Assembly (NCBI GenBank): GCA_016584305.1
Contig: JACEEZ010019061.1
Span: 1 to 64,000 of the forward strand
Reading direction: 5' to 3'
Length of the DNA: 64,000 nt
Source of the DNA: Chionoecetes opilio
Lineage: Eukaryota > Arthropoda > Malacostraca > Decapoda > Majidae
The translations under genes and the position numbers were made by a program. The notes under the pieces are model-generated. The model saw only the letters and a list, made by a program, of their open reading frames with translations, did not search any database and was not told the origin of the DNA. Below are positions 53,287-64,000 of the stretch, piece after piece; within the stretch, counting starts at the first letter, position 1, and each line of letters starts with the position of its first letter.

Positions 53287-56188
53287 TATGGTGTGACGAT
53301 ATAAGAGTTGCCAATATAAAGGGTGCTGGCCCTACTGCGCATGCGCGTGGCGTGAGAAACCAATTATCGGTAAATAGAAATATCGTTAAAATCAGTTAAA
53401 CAATGCCAAATACACCAAACTTACCAATGAGCATCCCCAAAGAGAGCTCATCTATGTGTCATCAGATACCGCCAAAGTGTGTTACATGAGATTTTTGGTT
53501 TAGTGTGCGCGCCCCTCTCGCACCGACCACCGCCCCAAGCACATATGGCAATATGTCATAAAGAAAGTGCCGTACACTATAAGCTGTCCAGATAGAGAAA
53601 TTGACAATCGCTGCATACAGACACAACCCGTGTTAGATAATAAACTAAGGGTGTTTTGTGCACCTGCACAAGCTGCAAGGACGAGGCACATGCGGTTGTG
53701 CCCCGTTTGTATTCAGTCGTTCCTTTTACTTGGTCGACATTGATTCATATGTACAGGGGGCTAGTATTGTACAAACGACGCTATTATGTGAAATCATATA
53801 GTTCACCATCCTCGGAGGCATGCCGGAGGGTGACAAGAAAAGGCATATTAACGTAAAATAAACGTCTGTTCATATCGACAAGTATGTTCTGGTTGATATT
53901 ATATATTGTTAGTGCAGGCATACAGAATGGATTCCATATATAGAACAAAAACCGGATCCACGTCGGTGTAGCGCTGACACTACCTTGCCGAGTAGCCACG
54001 CACAAATATCACGAAAACTGCCCTGGGGTATTTTGACAGTACATGTATATAAATACTACATGGAAATAATATAACATGTTTGGTTTCCTTATTTATCAGG
54101 GTATCATTGCACATAGCTACAGGTAAATAAGATTTTAAAGAAGATATATTTCCACTTGTATTGTACCAATGGTCTATGTTCGCAGTTATCACTGACTAGA
54201 TAAATAAATACCTCATGAGAAAATAATAGACTTGTGTTTTTTGACACTATTATAGGTTACCACATTCATCGCCAATAGCTAGTAATAAGATGAAAAGAAG
54301 CTATATACCACTGTAATCTGTACCACAGTGGCCTATGATCGAAAGTTATCACTGCCTGTATAAAAAATACCTACATTTGAAAATAATATAACTGTGTTTG
54401 GGGACACTATTTATCAGGGTACCACATTCATCGCAACATAGCTACATGGTAAATAAATGTAAAGAGCATATATACCACTGTATCTGTACCACAGTGTCTT
54501 GATCGAAGTTATAACTGACTAGTTAAAATATGACCTACATGAGAAAAAAATATGATTGTGTTTTGGTGACACTATTTTTTCAGGGTACCACATTCATCGC
54601 CACATAGTACTTTGGTAAATAAGATGTAAAAACAATAAAACCACTGTATAGTGGGTCTATGTCGAAGTTATCACTGACTAGTAATAATAAATGCCTACAG
54701 AGAAAATAATATGACTTGTGTTTTGGTGGACACTATTTATCGGGGTACCACATTCATTCCCGAAAATAGCTACATGGTAAAGAAAGGTAAGGAACCATAT
54801 ATACCACTGTATGTGGTCTATGACGAAGTTATCACGACTGTATAAATAAATGCCCTACATGAGAAAATAATATGACTTGTGTTTGGTACACTTTTTATCA
54901 GGGTACACTTTCATCGCCACATAGCTACATGGTAAATAAGATGTAAAGAAGCATATATACCACTGTATCTGTACCACAGTGGCCTATGATCGAGTTATCA
55001 CTGACTAGTAAAAAATAAATTACCTACATTTGAAAATAATATAACTTGTGTTTTGGTGACACTATTTATCAGGGTACCACATTCATCGCCCACATAGCTA
55101 CATGGTAAATAGATGTAAAGAACATATATACCACTGTATCTGTACACAGGGTCATGATCGAATTATCACTGACTAGTATAAATGAATGACCTACATGAGA
55201 AAATAATATGACTTGTTTTTTGGTGACACTTTTTATCAGGGTCCCAAACATTATCGCCACATAGCTACGTGGTAAATAAGATGTAAAAAAGATATATACC
55301 ACTGTTCTGTACCACAGTGGTCTATGATCGAAGTTATCACTGAATAGTATAAATGAATGACCTACATGAGGAAAATAATATGAACTTGTTTTTTGGGTTT
55401 GACACTTTTATCAGGGTACCACATTCATCGCCAACATAGCTACATGATAAATAAATGTAAAGAACCATATATACCATGTATCTGTACCACAGTGGTCTAT
55501 GATCGAAGTTTTTCATTGACTTATAAAAAAATGACCTACTTGAGAAAAATAATATGACTTGTGTTTTGGACACTATTTATCAGGGTACCAAAATTCATCG
55601 CCACATAGCTACAATGGTAAATAAGATGTAAGGAAAAACTATACACTGTATATGGTCTATGATCAAATTTATCACTGACTAGTATAAATAATGACCTACA
55701 TGAGAAAATAATATGACTTGTGTTTTGGTGACACTATTTATCAGGGTACCACATTCATCGCCACATAGCTACATGGTAAAAAAGATGTAAAGAAGCTATA
55801 TACCACTGTATCTGTACCACATGGTCTATGATCGAAGTTATCACTGACTAGTATAAATGAATGACCTACATGAGAAAATAATATAACTTGTGTTTTGGTG
55901 ACACTATTTATCAGGGTACCACATTCATCGCCACATAGCTACGTGGTAAATAAGATGTAAAGAACCATATATCCCAAATATAGTGGTCTAGGATCGAAGT
56001 TATCACTGACTAGTATAGATAAAGGGACCTACATGAGAAAATAAATACTTGTGTTTTGGTGACACTATTTATCAGGCAACCAAATATATCGCGTATCAAC
56101 GATAAATAAAGTTGCGCTTTTCCGCGCATGCGCAGTAGGGGGCCATGCAACCCTTTATATTGGCAACTCTTTATATCGTCACAATGGT
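53287..56188. mobile_element. terminal-inverted-repeat element housing a satellite
   Basis: The left end (53293) reads GTGACGATATAAGAGTTGCC and is mirrored to 56182 over about 55 bp, including a GCGCATGCGC palindrome. Flanks tatggt and aatggt agree at 5 of 6 positions. There is no transposase. Two thirds of the interior is the tandem array 54085-56100. Confidence 0.7.
54085..56100. repeat. satellite, ~165 bp period, 13 copies
   Basis: Units contain gtgttttggtgacactattt, atcagggtaccacattcatc, gccacatagctacatggtaa, a block ending accactgtatctgtaccaca, and gatcgaagttatcactgact. The ggtaccac positions run from about 54100 to 56076. Single-base indels are frequent among copies. Confidence 0.95.
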
Positions 56189-57489
56189 CGTGCCTGTCTT
56201 GTGCGCATGCGCAGTAGCGTATTGGGCCCTTTATTGCGGTGCGACATTAAAGATACCACACCGTCACTCCCGTACGGTTATCGGTGGCCTCTGGGTGGGG
56301 AATATAGGGGTATTCTAGGATATGTGTGGGAAAATTCTGCTAACCAATCACAAAGCAGCGCCTTCATGACGCGGCCCTTATCTAGCCAATCATCATGCTC
56401 TCAGCTGTCAGGGAGACCGATAAAAAATTTAAAGAGACTTTAAAGCCGCTGTTATGCTAAAATCGGCCTCTTTCGGAAATCGTCCCCCAGACGCTTTTTA
56501 ACCTAAATAACTCTACAAAACTTTAACACAAACCTATCATAAACCTTACTTAACCTAAACCAGACCTAAATAAACTTAACCTAAACCTAAAAACTATGTT
56601 TGGGCCGGTGTTGAGCTAAGATTGGCTGATTTCCCAAATAGGGACGATTTTAGTCACATCGCCAGAATGTACGATAATACAGCTGCCACATTAGCCTTTC
56701 AGCGTAAATTCTCCCACTGATTACTACACAGACGTACCAGGGTATACCCGATGCGCTGATCATAGGTTCGGTCTAGCGTGCCCGAAAAATAGTATCTATA
56801 GACCACTGCTGGCCAGCGCCGTACGTATCCGTATCCGTGGCCTGGCGGTACTCTGTTATAGTGGACAAGAACTGCGCGTTCGCTCTTTAGGTCAGACAAG
56901 ACACACGGGGGGGCTAACGCCTCACTGTGACACACGTGACACTTGTGTGCAAGGATAGTATAACTTTATAATATCCTTGCTTGTGTGTGTACGTGTACGT
57001 CAGACATTTTATACCACCACCACCACCGGATCATTATAGCGGCCAAACTTTTATGATGAACTATACGTTTTGATTCAAGAAGTCGACCCATATATCTATA
57101 TAAATATATAGGTTGCCCTGATATGAATTTATTACAAGTACTATAGGTATTGTATGTTAAATATGATATATATTGAGTCAAGAAGCAATAAACACATCAC
57201 ATTTCAAACAGGCAAGCATGAAAAAGGCTCTATAATACACAATAAACATAAGTATAGTGATACAACTTGTAATGCATTTTGTTGACGTCTTTGCCGCTTC
57301 AAATTTTTACTCCCTTAGGGAGTTTAAAGGGTGCTCCCGACCACCTTAGCCTCGCCGGTCCCGTAGGGAAGTGAAAAAATGGTTGTGAGCATCTCCCTTT
57401 GAGGCGTACGAGGTAAAGCCCTTAGGGGCAGTACTACGGGCCCCGTAACTCTTTCGAGCATCTTGCCAGCACAACACGGTTGGCCCTTA
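56189..57489. other. no gene recognised; diverged CCTAAA repeats
   Basis: A second GCGCATGCGCAGTAG plus CCCTTTAT block at 56205-56235 resembles the end of the preceding element. Degenerate telomere-like units (aacctaaa) fill 56495-56600. A 78-codon minus frame (56699) is not recognised. Confidence 0.4.
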
Positions 57490-59335
57490 CTGAAAGAGAA
57501 CGGGGAACTGAAGATGGCCCAAGGAAATGGCAGAAAGCTACAGACTGAGTATCAAGAGTGTTTAGTAAACCTATACTCAGAAAGGGTAACAGAACCTTTA
57601 ATTCTTTAGCGAAAGGAAATGTGCTGACACTCGCTCACGAATTTATGAAACAGGGAAGAAAATAAACCAAGCCATAGCAACATCGACCCGCAAGCAGCAG
57701 CAGGACCCGATGGTTACCATTAAAATGGTTTCTGAAAAAATTGTAGGGAACAATGGCCACACCCCGAAGATACTGTGGACTACATCCCTCCTCACTGGCT
57801 CCGTCCCCCATGAATTTAAGCTGGGGACAATAACACCCCCTACATAAAGGGGGAAGCAAAGACAGGCAAGCAGATACAGACCAGTGGTCCTCACATCACA
57901 AAGTCATCAAGATCTTTGAAAGGATACTGAGGGCCAAGATGGTAAACCACCTGGAAGAAAGAGGGGCCTTCAATGATGGAAAAACATGGCTTCAGAAGAG
58001 GCAGGTCTTGCCTATCAGAGCTTCTACAAAAACTATGAAGCTATATTAGAAGCAAACTCAGGATGGAGATAATGCTGATGTAATCTACCTAGACTTTGCC
58101 AAGGCTTTTGACAAGGTAGATCATGCATTCTCCTCCACAAACTCAAGAACCTTGGCATAACTGGCAGAGTAGGGGGATGGATCCACAGTTTTCTCACCAA
58201 AAAAAGGCACCCAAATTGTCACCATAAATGGTAAACAGTCATCCAGGTCAAGTCATAAGTGGGGTTCCCAAGGATCTGTGCTTGGCCCATTATTATTTCT
58301 GATTTATGATATCAGACATTGACACAGATCTCAGATATTCCACTGCTACTTCATTTGCTGACGCACCCGTATACGGCATAAAAAAAAAAACATCCCCAGA
58401 CACCGATCTACTGCAGTGGGACCTCAATACAATAATAGATGGGCCGAAAGAAAAAATAGGAATTTTAAAGGAGAAAAATTTGAAGTTCTGAGATATGGCA
58501 GAAATACCCTTTATAAAGACCACCACTCAATATATGTATCAACACCAAACCATACAAACAAAAGACTCACAAAAGACCTGGTGGGGGGGTATATGAGCAG
58601 CGATGGAAAATTTCTCCTACAAATACACCACCATCAACCCAGACAGCGCGACCAGCTAGCAGGATGGGTCCTGAGAAACATTCCGTACAAGGGAGGAATC
58701 CTGCAGCGACGCTATGGAAGTCCTTAGTAAGACCAAGGCTAGAGTACTGCTGCCAACTATGGTCACCCTACAAAAAAAAGGACATCACCCTGCTGGGAAG
58801 CACCACAAAGGACTATACCAACAAGATATATGGTCTTCAGCACCCCAACTACTGGAGAGGCTGCACAGACTGGGCCTTACTCTCTGCCCGCGCAGACGAG
58901 AGAGGTACATCATAATCTATGTCTGGAAAATCCTGGAGGGTCTGCTCCAAAAGTAGGCATGGAGGAAAACAAAAACCCTAGAAGAGGCAGCTGTGCTATG
59001 TACAGAGTACATGCGCCTCCTCTAAGGACTACAAACCTCATACACCACAGCTTCTCCCACAATGGTGTACGGCTCTTCAATTGTGCCCCAAGACACATTC
59101 GGAACATAACGGGCGTCACCACGGACACCTTAAAACATCACCTTGACAAGTGGCTGGCTGACATCCCAAACCAACCACCCACGCCAGGCTACAGTAGCTC
59201 CCATGACAACACTTTACCTTCAGTGGTCCTGGAGGCAAGGAACAGGGAGCTACATACTACACCTGGAATGAGTGGAGGACCACCTCAACTCCGCCGATAA
59301 CGGGCAAGATTCTTCAAAGGTATCAAAGGTAAAGG
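57490..59335 (+). pseudogene. L2-like LINE, RT to 3' end
   Basis: Across frames: WTTSLLTGSVPHEFKLG, HKVIKIFERILR, DVIYLDFAKAFDKVDH (catalytic Asp), LKNLGITGRVG, GSVLGPLLFLI, and TKARVLLPT/RPRLEYCCQLWSPYKKKD, then RERYIIIYVWKILEGL and a C-terminal block to about 59300. This is the usual order of an L2-type reverse transcriptase. The FADD region is not readable in one frame. It ends with 'aaaggtaaaggtatc' and then the pyrimidine minisatellite. Multiple indels, some possibly sequencing errors. Confidence 0.85.
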
Positions 59336-59640
59336 TATCTCTCCCTTCCTCTCTCTTTATTCTCTCCCTCCCTTCCTCTCTCTTTATTCTCTCTCTCTCC
59401 CTTCCTCTCTCTTTATTCTCTCTCTCCCTTCCTCTCTCTTTATTCTCTCTCTCCCTTCCTCTCTTTATTCTCTCCCTTCCTCTCTCTTTATTCTCTCTCT
59501 CTCCCTTCCTCTCTCTTTATTCTCTCTCCCTTCCTCTCTCTTTATTCTCTCTCTCCCTTCCTCTCTTTATTCTCTCTCTCTCTCCCTTCCTCTCTTTATT
59601 CTCTCTCCCTTCCCTTCTCTCTCTTCCCTCCCTTCAATCA
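59336..59640. repeat. pyrimidine minisatellite at the LINE tail
   Basis: About eleven copies of ccttcctctctctttattct with variable ctct spacers. The same unit is found at 30946-31066. Confidence 0.92.
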
Positions 59641-59641
59641 A

Positions 59642-60865
59642 TCAATCATTGGGGGCATACGCCGGGGGGCGCGTCGCCTCGCCCACCCTACGACGCCACT
59701 CCCGGGGGTCACCACGCGCGAGTTCCCATGCAGGCTCCTTTCCCATACCAAGCAGCTCTCGACAAGAAACATCAACTTGCCCCAGCCACGAGCCTTGTGG
59801 GCGCCCCCTTGGCCTCCTCCACGCCGGATTGTCTCTTACAGATACAACCCGATGGGAAGGATCGGTTTCAGGGTAGCGTGCCACATGCCCATATAGCCCA
59901 AGTTGGCGCTGACGGACTATGCAGGTAATAGGCCTCGATTCAGTCTCACGGTGCAATTGCTGATTTGACACGTAATCATCCCAGCGATACCCCATGATTC
60001 TGCGAAGACACTATTACCAAAAGCATTGATTCGTCTCTTCAAGTCACTATTTAGTGTCCATGGTTCACAACCATAGAGTAAGGACAGGGATCAACAGCGA
60101 CTGACGATCCGGAATCTTTGTCTCCTGCCACAGGTACCGACAAACGCCAAATACTCCCGCTGAGGGCGAGTCCATAACACCGTGGGCTATGCCATCCGCC
60201 GTAAGGCGTCTTGACGTTGACCCGCCGTCATTATGGTACTGCGCTTACCAAGGTATGTAAACTTTCCAAGATCTCAAAGTCCTCGCACAACGCATGAACA
60301 GACTGTACTGCTCATCTAGTAAGTCTCAAACACATGGACCTTGGTCGTGAGCCAGGAGACCTCAGTCCCAAAGGCTTTGGATCCTCGTGCAGCGACCTCG
60401 AGAGCCATCACCAGGACCTCCAGCGACCAGCAAAGATTACTGCATCATCGGCAAAAAACAAGATCAGTGACTTGTGTTGCGACGGATGCTACACAATCAC
60501 TTTGTTCTACAACCTTGTCCAATACCCCCAAGTCCCATACAAGCGGGAAAAAAGTGAGGGGGCAAGGACGGCACCCTTGCATCACTCCTGCTATTCATAG
60601 AAAAGAAGCTGGATACACCTGCCCCACACTTCACAGCACTCTCAGTCCCAGAATACAGACCGTTTCAAACCAATAGTCCTTGCAGGAATCCCTCGGAAGT
60701 CGCAGATGAATCCCCAGAGTGACTCACGATGCACTGAGTCAAACGCCTTCTTGCGATCAATAATAGGCTGAAAGCATCCCTGTCGAAAACTCACGTCGGC
60801 GCGTTCCACCAGGACACGAAGCGCTAGATTACGGTTCGTTGTTGAATTCACCAACCCAGCGAACC
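59642..60865 (-). pseudogene. LINE endonuclease-RT, C-terminal half, minus strand
   Basis: In minus order: LALRVLVERADVSFRQG and DRKKAFDSVHRESLWG (catalytic Asp, about 60740-60790), then DLVFFADDAVIFA-like sequence (FADD box, about 60440-60475), and finally the 117-codon frame 59995-59642 with MGYRWDDYVSNQQL, RQRQLGLYGHVAR and GRPQGSWLGQ. This is the typical C-terminal of the endonuclease-RT family often annotated as 'craniofacial development protein 2-like'. Broken by frameshifts. Its N-terminal continuation lies at 62456-63125. Confidence 0.85.
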
Positions 60866-62455
60866 ATCACCGGCGGGCCGACGTAGCCGTAGAGCGGCGA
60901 ACGGCGCCCGCCGGCGGAAAAATACCTCCGTCAGCCCTTACGGAGGCTCGCTGTGTATCTATTCAGACGGATAATTGTTATATTTTGAAAATTAATGTAC
61001 AGAATTTCAAGAATTGAATATTTCTATGGGTAAACATTTTGAAACAACAGTTATATGATTATCTGATGTAGTATTACATCAGTAGTGACAAGCAGCGGAC
61101 TTGACGTTCAATCCTTCCGGAGGCCGCTTATGGGCGCTGGTACGTATTGTGTAGGGGGAAATATTAATTTTCTATTATATATAGTAACTCAGTAATATTA
61201 TTAGTATCTCACTATCGGTAACATCACTATTTATTAGCTGTTCAAGCTATTAAAAAGTGTTATTAAAAGTTTTTATAATAGTTTATAGAAATTCATTCAT
61301 ATTCAGTTTATTTCAAAATGTTCAAGCTTTATCAGGACAACACCCAGAGATACATAGAAATAAAGATGAGATACGTACATAGGAAGGAGTTTTACATGGA
61401 AAAAGGTTATCAGTTGTTCTGTAGTGGCAGCTAGTATCATATAAAGATAACACTTGATTAACGCGGCCGAAGATATTACGGAATAACACAAGGGATATTT
61501 TCCCTTATTCAATAACTCCAACATATTATCAAACACATATCAATACTCAACAGGTACACCTTAATAAGGAATATGTAGATGATTGGATTTAACATATGAA
61601 TAATATCATGATTAGAATAGAATATTATTTGAAAAATCTTTTCCCGCTATCCATGTTACTAAGCTGCAGACGTACGATAGCCATTACAAAGGGTTAAAAC
61701 ACAAAAGGCCTAAAATTGTCACCCTTAACAGTCCCTGATAACAATAATGAGAACTTAGTTATAACATGTTTTCCGACTTCCAATTCATATATCGAAAATA
61801 GAATGAATAATATAAATAATTGCAGTACCCCGACACGTTTTGTTTAGGAATCCTTGACGGCCGCCTGGCGCTGTGTCTGAGTGAAAATAATCAGTTAGTT
61901 TGATAAAAACGCACGAGTGGTGGTGTGTTATGTTGTTCGCCCGCAACCATATCCTTCTACATGGCTGTTCACGTCCGTTCAGTGTGCCACGTACACCAGA
62001 ATGTAAACTCAATAACGAAATGTTTTTGTACTTATGAAATAAACAATGTCCGTAGCAAATTATGATCCTAGCAATCTCCTTTCATCGTATTACTGGATAA
62101 ACGACACAGGAATATTTCTGGTAATTTCTAGCATATTGCATATTAGATAGTAATGTTGTTATAAGTGTTTTGAACAAGCCATTAGGCTATTAACGGCTAA
62201 AGGGTTGTGCAACACCCCTAAAACATTATTATATGTGCAATATACTTAGAAAGTAAACATAAAATAATTCCTCAACAGTTAATATAACAGCCGGCAAATG
62301 GTCATATGCCCTACGGCGGGCCGTGGGAGACGGCCCGCCGGTGAGGCCTCTGGAGCAAATTTCCCCAGCGGCCCTACGTCGTTACACTTCTCGTCGGCCG
62401 CCCGATAAGACATACGGAGGGCTCCGCGAGGCCTCCGTCTTTTGTTTTTGCGAGC
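60866..62455. mobile_element. insertion with GC-rich hairpin ends splitting a LINE
   Basis: The LINE frame breaks at the conserved RT site where GFTPGKSTTD is expected and resumes about 1.6 kb away. Similar sequences ccagcgaacc (60856-60865) and caggcgtgaacc (62456-62467) border the insertion and look like a target duplication. Ends contain CACCGGCGGGCCG (60868) mirrored by CGGCCCGCCGGTG (62331-62343), a perfect 10 bp hairpin GGCGGGCCGT/ACGGCCCGCC, and CCTCCGT-ACGGAGG hairpins. The interior is AT-rich and non-coding. Class unknown. Confidence 0.6.
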
Positions 62456-63125
62456 AGGCGTGAACCGACTGCTGAGCGTCTCTGATGCTTCACCAGATGA
62501 CTGCGAATTTGTGTTCAGCAAATAGATGGGCACAAGCCCTTGCCTGGTACGCGAGCAGTGTAATACAGCGGTAATTGTTGCAGTCCTGACGGTCCCTTTC
62601 CCTTTCAAGATAGGGACGGACCAGCCCCCTTTTCCAGTCAGGAGGAATGTACCGATTGCCACACGGCAGTCAGTACAGCATGCAACCCGAGGATTCATGG
62701 GCCTCACCCAGCTTTGACGGGAAGCTCCGCACTGATATTACAAACACCAGCTGCCTTTCCACCCTTCAACTTTGCTACAGCCTTCTGACTTCGTCAAGAG
62801 AGGGGTGCGGTTTAGTCAATGGGAGGATCGGCATCCACTGCCTTGTAACCCTGGGTGAAGCTTGCTCAGTTGGGAGGTCCACCGTGAACAACTGCCCAAA
62901 ATACTCAGCCCAACGAGCCATCTGGCCCATCCATGTCGGACACGAGCGCGCCCCATCTGCTGTTCGAATAGCACTAGCCCGAGAAGGAGACTTGGACCCC
63001 TTGTGTCTGCTTCGTAAGGGTTCGGTAGGCGGGTCGGCGGTCATTAGCGTTTCAAATGACCCTCGACATTCCTCAGCGAGGATCCTGACATACCTCTCCT
63101 TGTCTCTCCCGGGAGGGTTCTAGTC
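62456..63125 (-). pseudogene. LINE endonuclease-RT, N-terminal RT part, minus strand
   Basis: MTADPPTEPLRSRHKGSKSP, DGQMARWAEYFGQLF-like and PSLDEVR at 62775-63060, then PPDWKRGLV and DRQDCNNYR in shifted frames near 62560-62640. This is the region just before and at RT block 1-2 of the same element as 59642-60865. The reading frame changes several times. Confidence 0.82.
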
Positions 63126-63377
63126 CCGGCGTGTATGAATACAAGTAATGGACCCGTTTACTCTACTTAGGTTAAGGATTGATTTGAAATCTTTCAAGCC
63201 TCATAGACTGGGCAGTGATGGTGATTTTTCTATGTGAAACGGTATTTTTGATGATACAGCCAATTTAAGTACAGGAAAAATGGTATGTCGCTCTAAAACG
63301 AATGGGCGCCATGTTGTGACGTCAAACAGCGCAGACAACAGAGCAAAACAGCGTGAAGTGGCCGCTACTATATGTTA
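63126..63377. other. no gene recognised
   Basis: Begins with 'aatggacccgtttactc', also present at 14472, and contains TGACGTCA-like ttgtgacgtcaa at 63314. Probably part of an unnamed dispersed repeat. Confidence 0.35.
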
Positions 63378-63995
63378 ATAACCTACTAATACACCAAATT
63401 GCATTACCCCTACTACAGGCAAGATGACCAGTAATCATCCTCAAGTGATTGTAGTAGGTATTCCACTGTGTTTGTGAATATGTAAGTTGTAGTTATAAGA
63501 AAAGTGGATAGACAGTATAAGTGGCCCGTGACACCAGGACAAGTGATGACTTCTGGGATCGCATTCCTTATAGGAGTTTTAAAATGAACCTGCAATGACA
63601 TGTAAAAGCTAGGACAGATAGACGAACTCATAGAGGAACAGGTAGAATAGTATGGCTTTCTTTCCCCACATAAGCAAAACATTACACCCTTGTCACTCTA
63701 CTCACCACTACAACCTTTACTAACCATACATTTCTACCTGTTTCCTCTATGAGTTCGTCTATCTGGTCATTGCCAGGTTCATTTAAGTCTGACTTTTAAG
63801 GAAGCCGATCCCAGAAGCATCACTTGTCTGGTGTACGGGCACTTATTTGTTCTATCACTTTTTCCCCTTATTAAACTACAACTTACATATTCACAAAACA
63901 CAGTGAATACCTACTACAACACTTGAAGGAGGATTACTGGTCATCTTGCAGTAGTAGGGGAGTAATGCACAAGTTAATAAGGTAGTTAGGTTAGT
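63378..63995. repeat. foldback element, ~280 bp arms
   Basis: 63378-63650 mirrors 63722-63995. Matching blocks: gatgaccagtaatcatcct with aggattactggtcatc; gacgaactcatagaggaaca with tttcctctatgagttcgtc. The loop is about 63655-63720. A fragment of the same family lies at 23435-23480. Confidence 0.85.
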
Positions 63996-64000
63996 AAAAA

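Noticed and set aside
59272..59928. A 218-codon plus-strand ORF
   Set aside because: It runs through the pyrimidine minisatellite and then antisense to the minus-strand LINE frame.

Overview
The window is eukaryotic, very repeat-rich and almost free of host genes. Decapod crustacean DNA fits best: TTAGG-type arthropod telomere-like repeats are interspersed, the LINE fragments (for example the one near 28 kb) look like those I know from crab and shrimp genomes, and dinucleotide and homopolymer runs are extreme. Tandem copies differ by scattered one-base insertions and deletions, there is an N at 23483, and transposon ends 'stutter' near 37 kb. Part of this is probably long-read assembly noise, so frameshifts need care.

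Layout. 1-5.5 kb: a TTA-flanked DNA transposon (977-5474) holding a nested 3.3 kb element with ~320 bp inverted ends and a decayed gene. 6.3-8.8 kb: a hAT element with a perfect 8 bp target duplication, itself hosting a pogo-like element and a second hAT element. 9.3-14.9 kb: a SINE, telomere-like arrays, palindromic elements and two promoter-like patches. 14.9-23.2 kb: one Ty3/gypsy LTR retrotransposon on the minus strand with both LTRs, then a third truncated LTR (to 24.2 kb). 25.7-27.4 kb: the only convincing host gene, an 18-finger C2H2 zinc-finger protein (minus strand). 27.6-34 kb: pogo-like elements, LINE pieces, a ~205 bp satellite and a hAT-like element. 34-41 kb: microsatellites, SINEs, pogo-like elements and large palindromes. 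41-49 kb: a decayed LINE reverse transcriptase, an integrase fragment and unassigned sequence. 49.5-56.2 kb: two unrelated satellites, both with ~165 bp periods, the second inside a terminal-inverted-repeat element. 57.5-64 kb: an L2-like LINE, a second LINE (minus) split by a hairpin-ended insertion, and a palindrome.

The most interesting unit is the LTR retrotransposon. Its minus-strand order is LTR, primer site, an extra ORF resembling an SGNH hydrolase, gag, protease, RT/RNase H, integrase, polypurine tract, LTR. Gag and protease share one frame, separated only by UGA in the leaky context UGA-CUA-G. Protease and RT are offset by -1, and a canonical A AAA AAC slippery heptamer lies in the overlap. 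Two recoding steps plus an added hydrolase gene is an unusual combination. RNase H and integrase contain frame breaks that may be decay or sequencing error.
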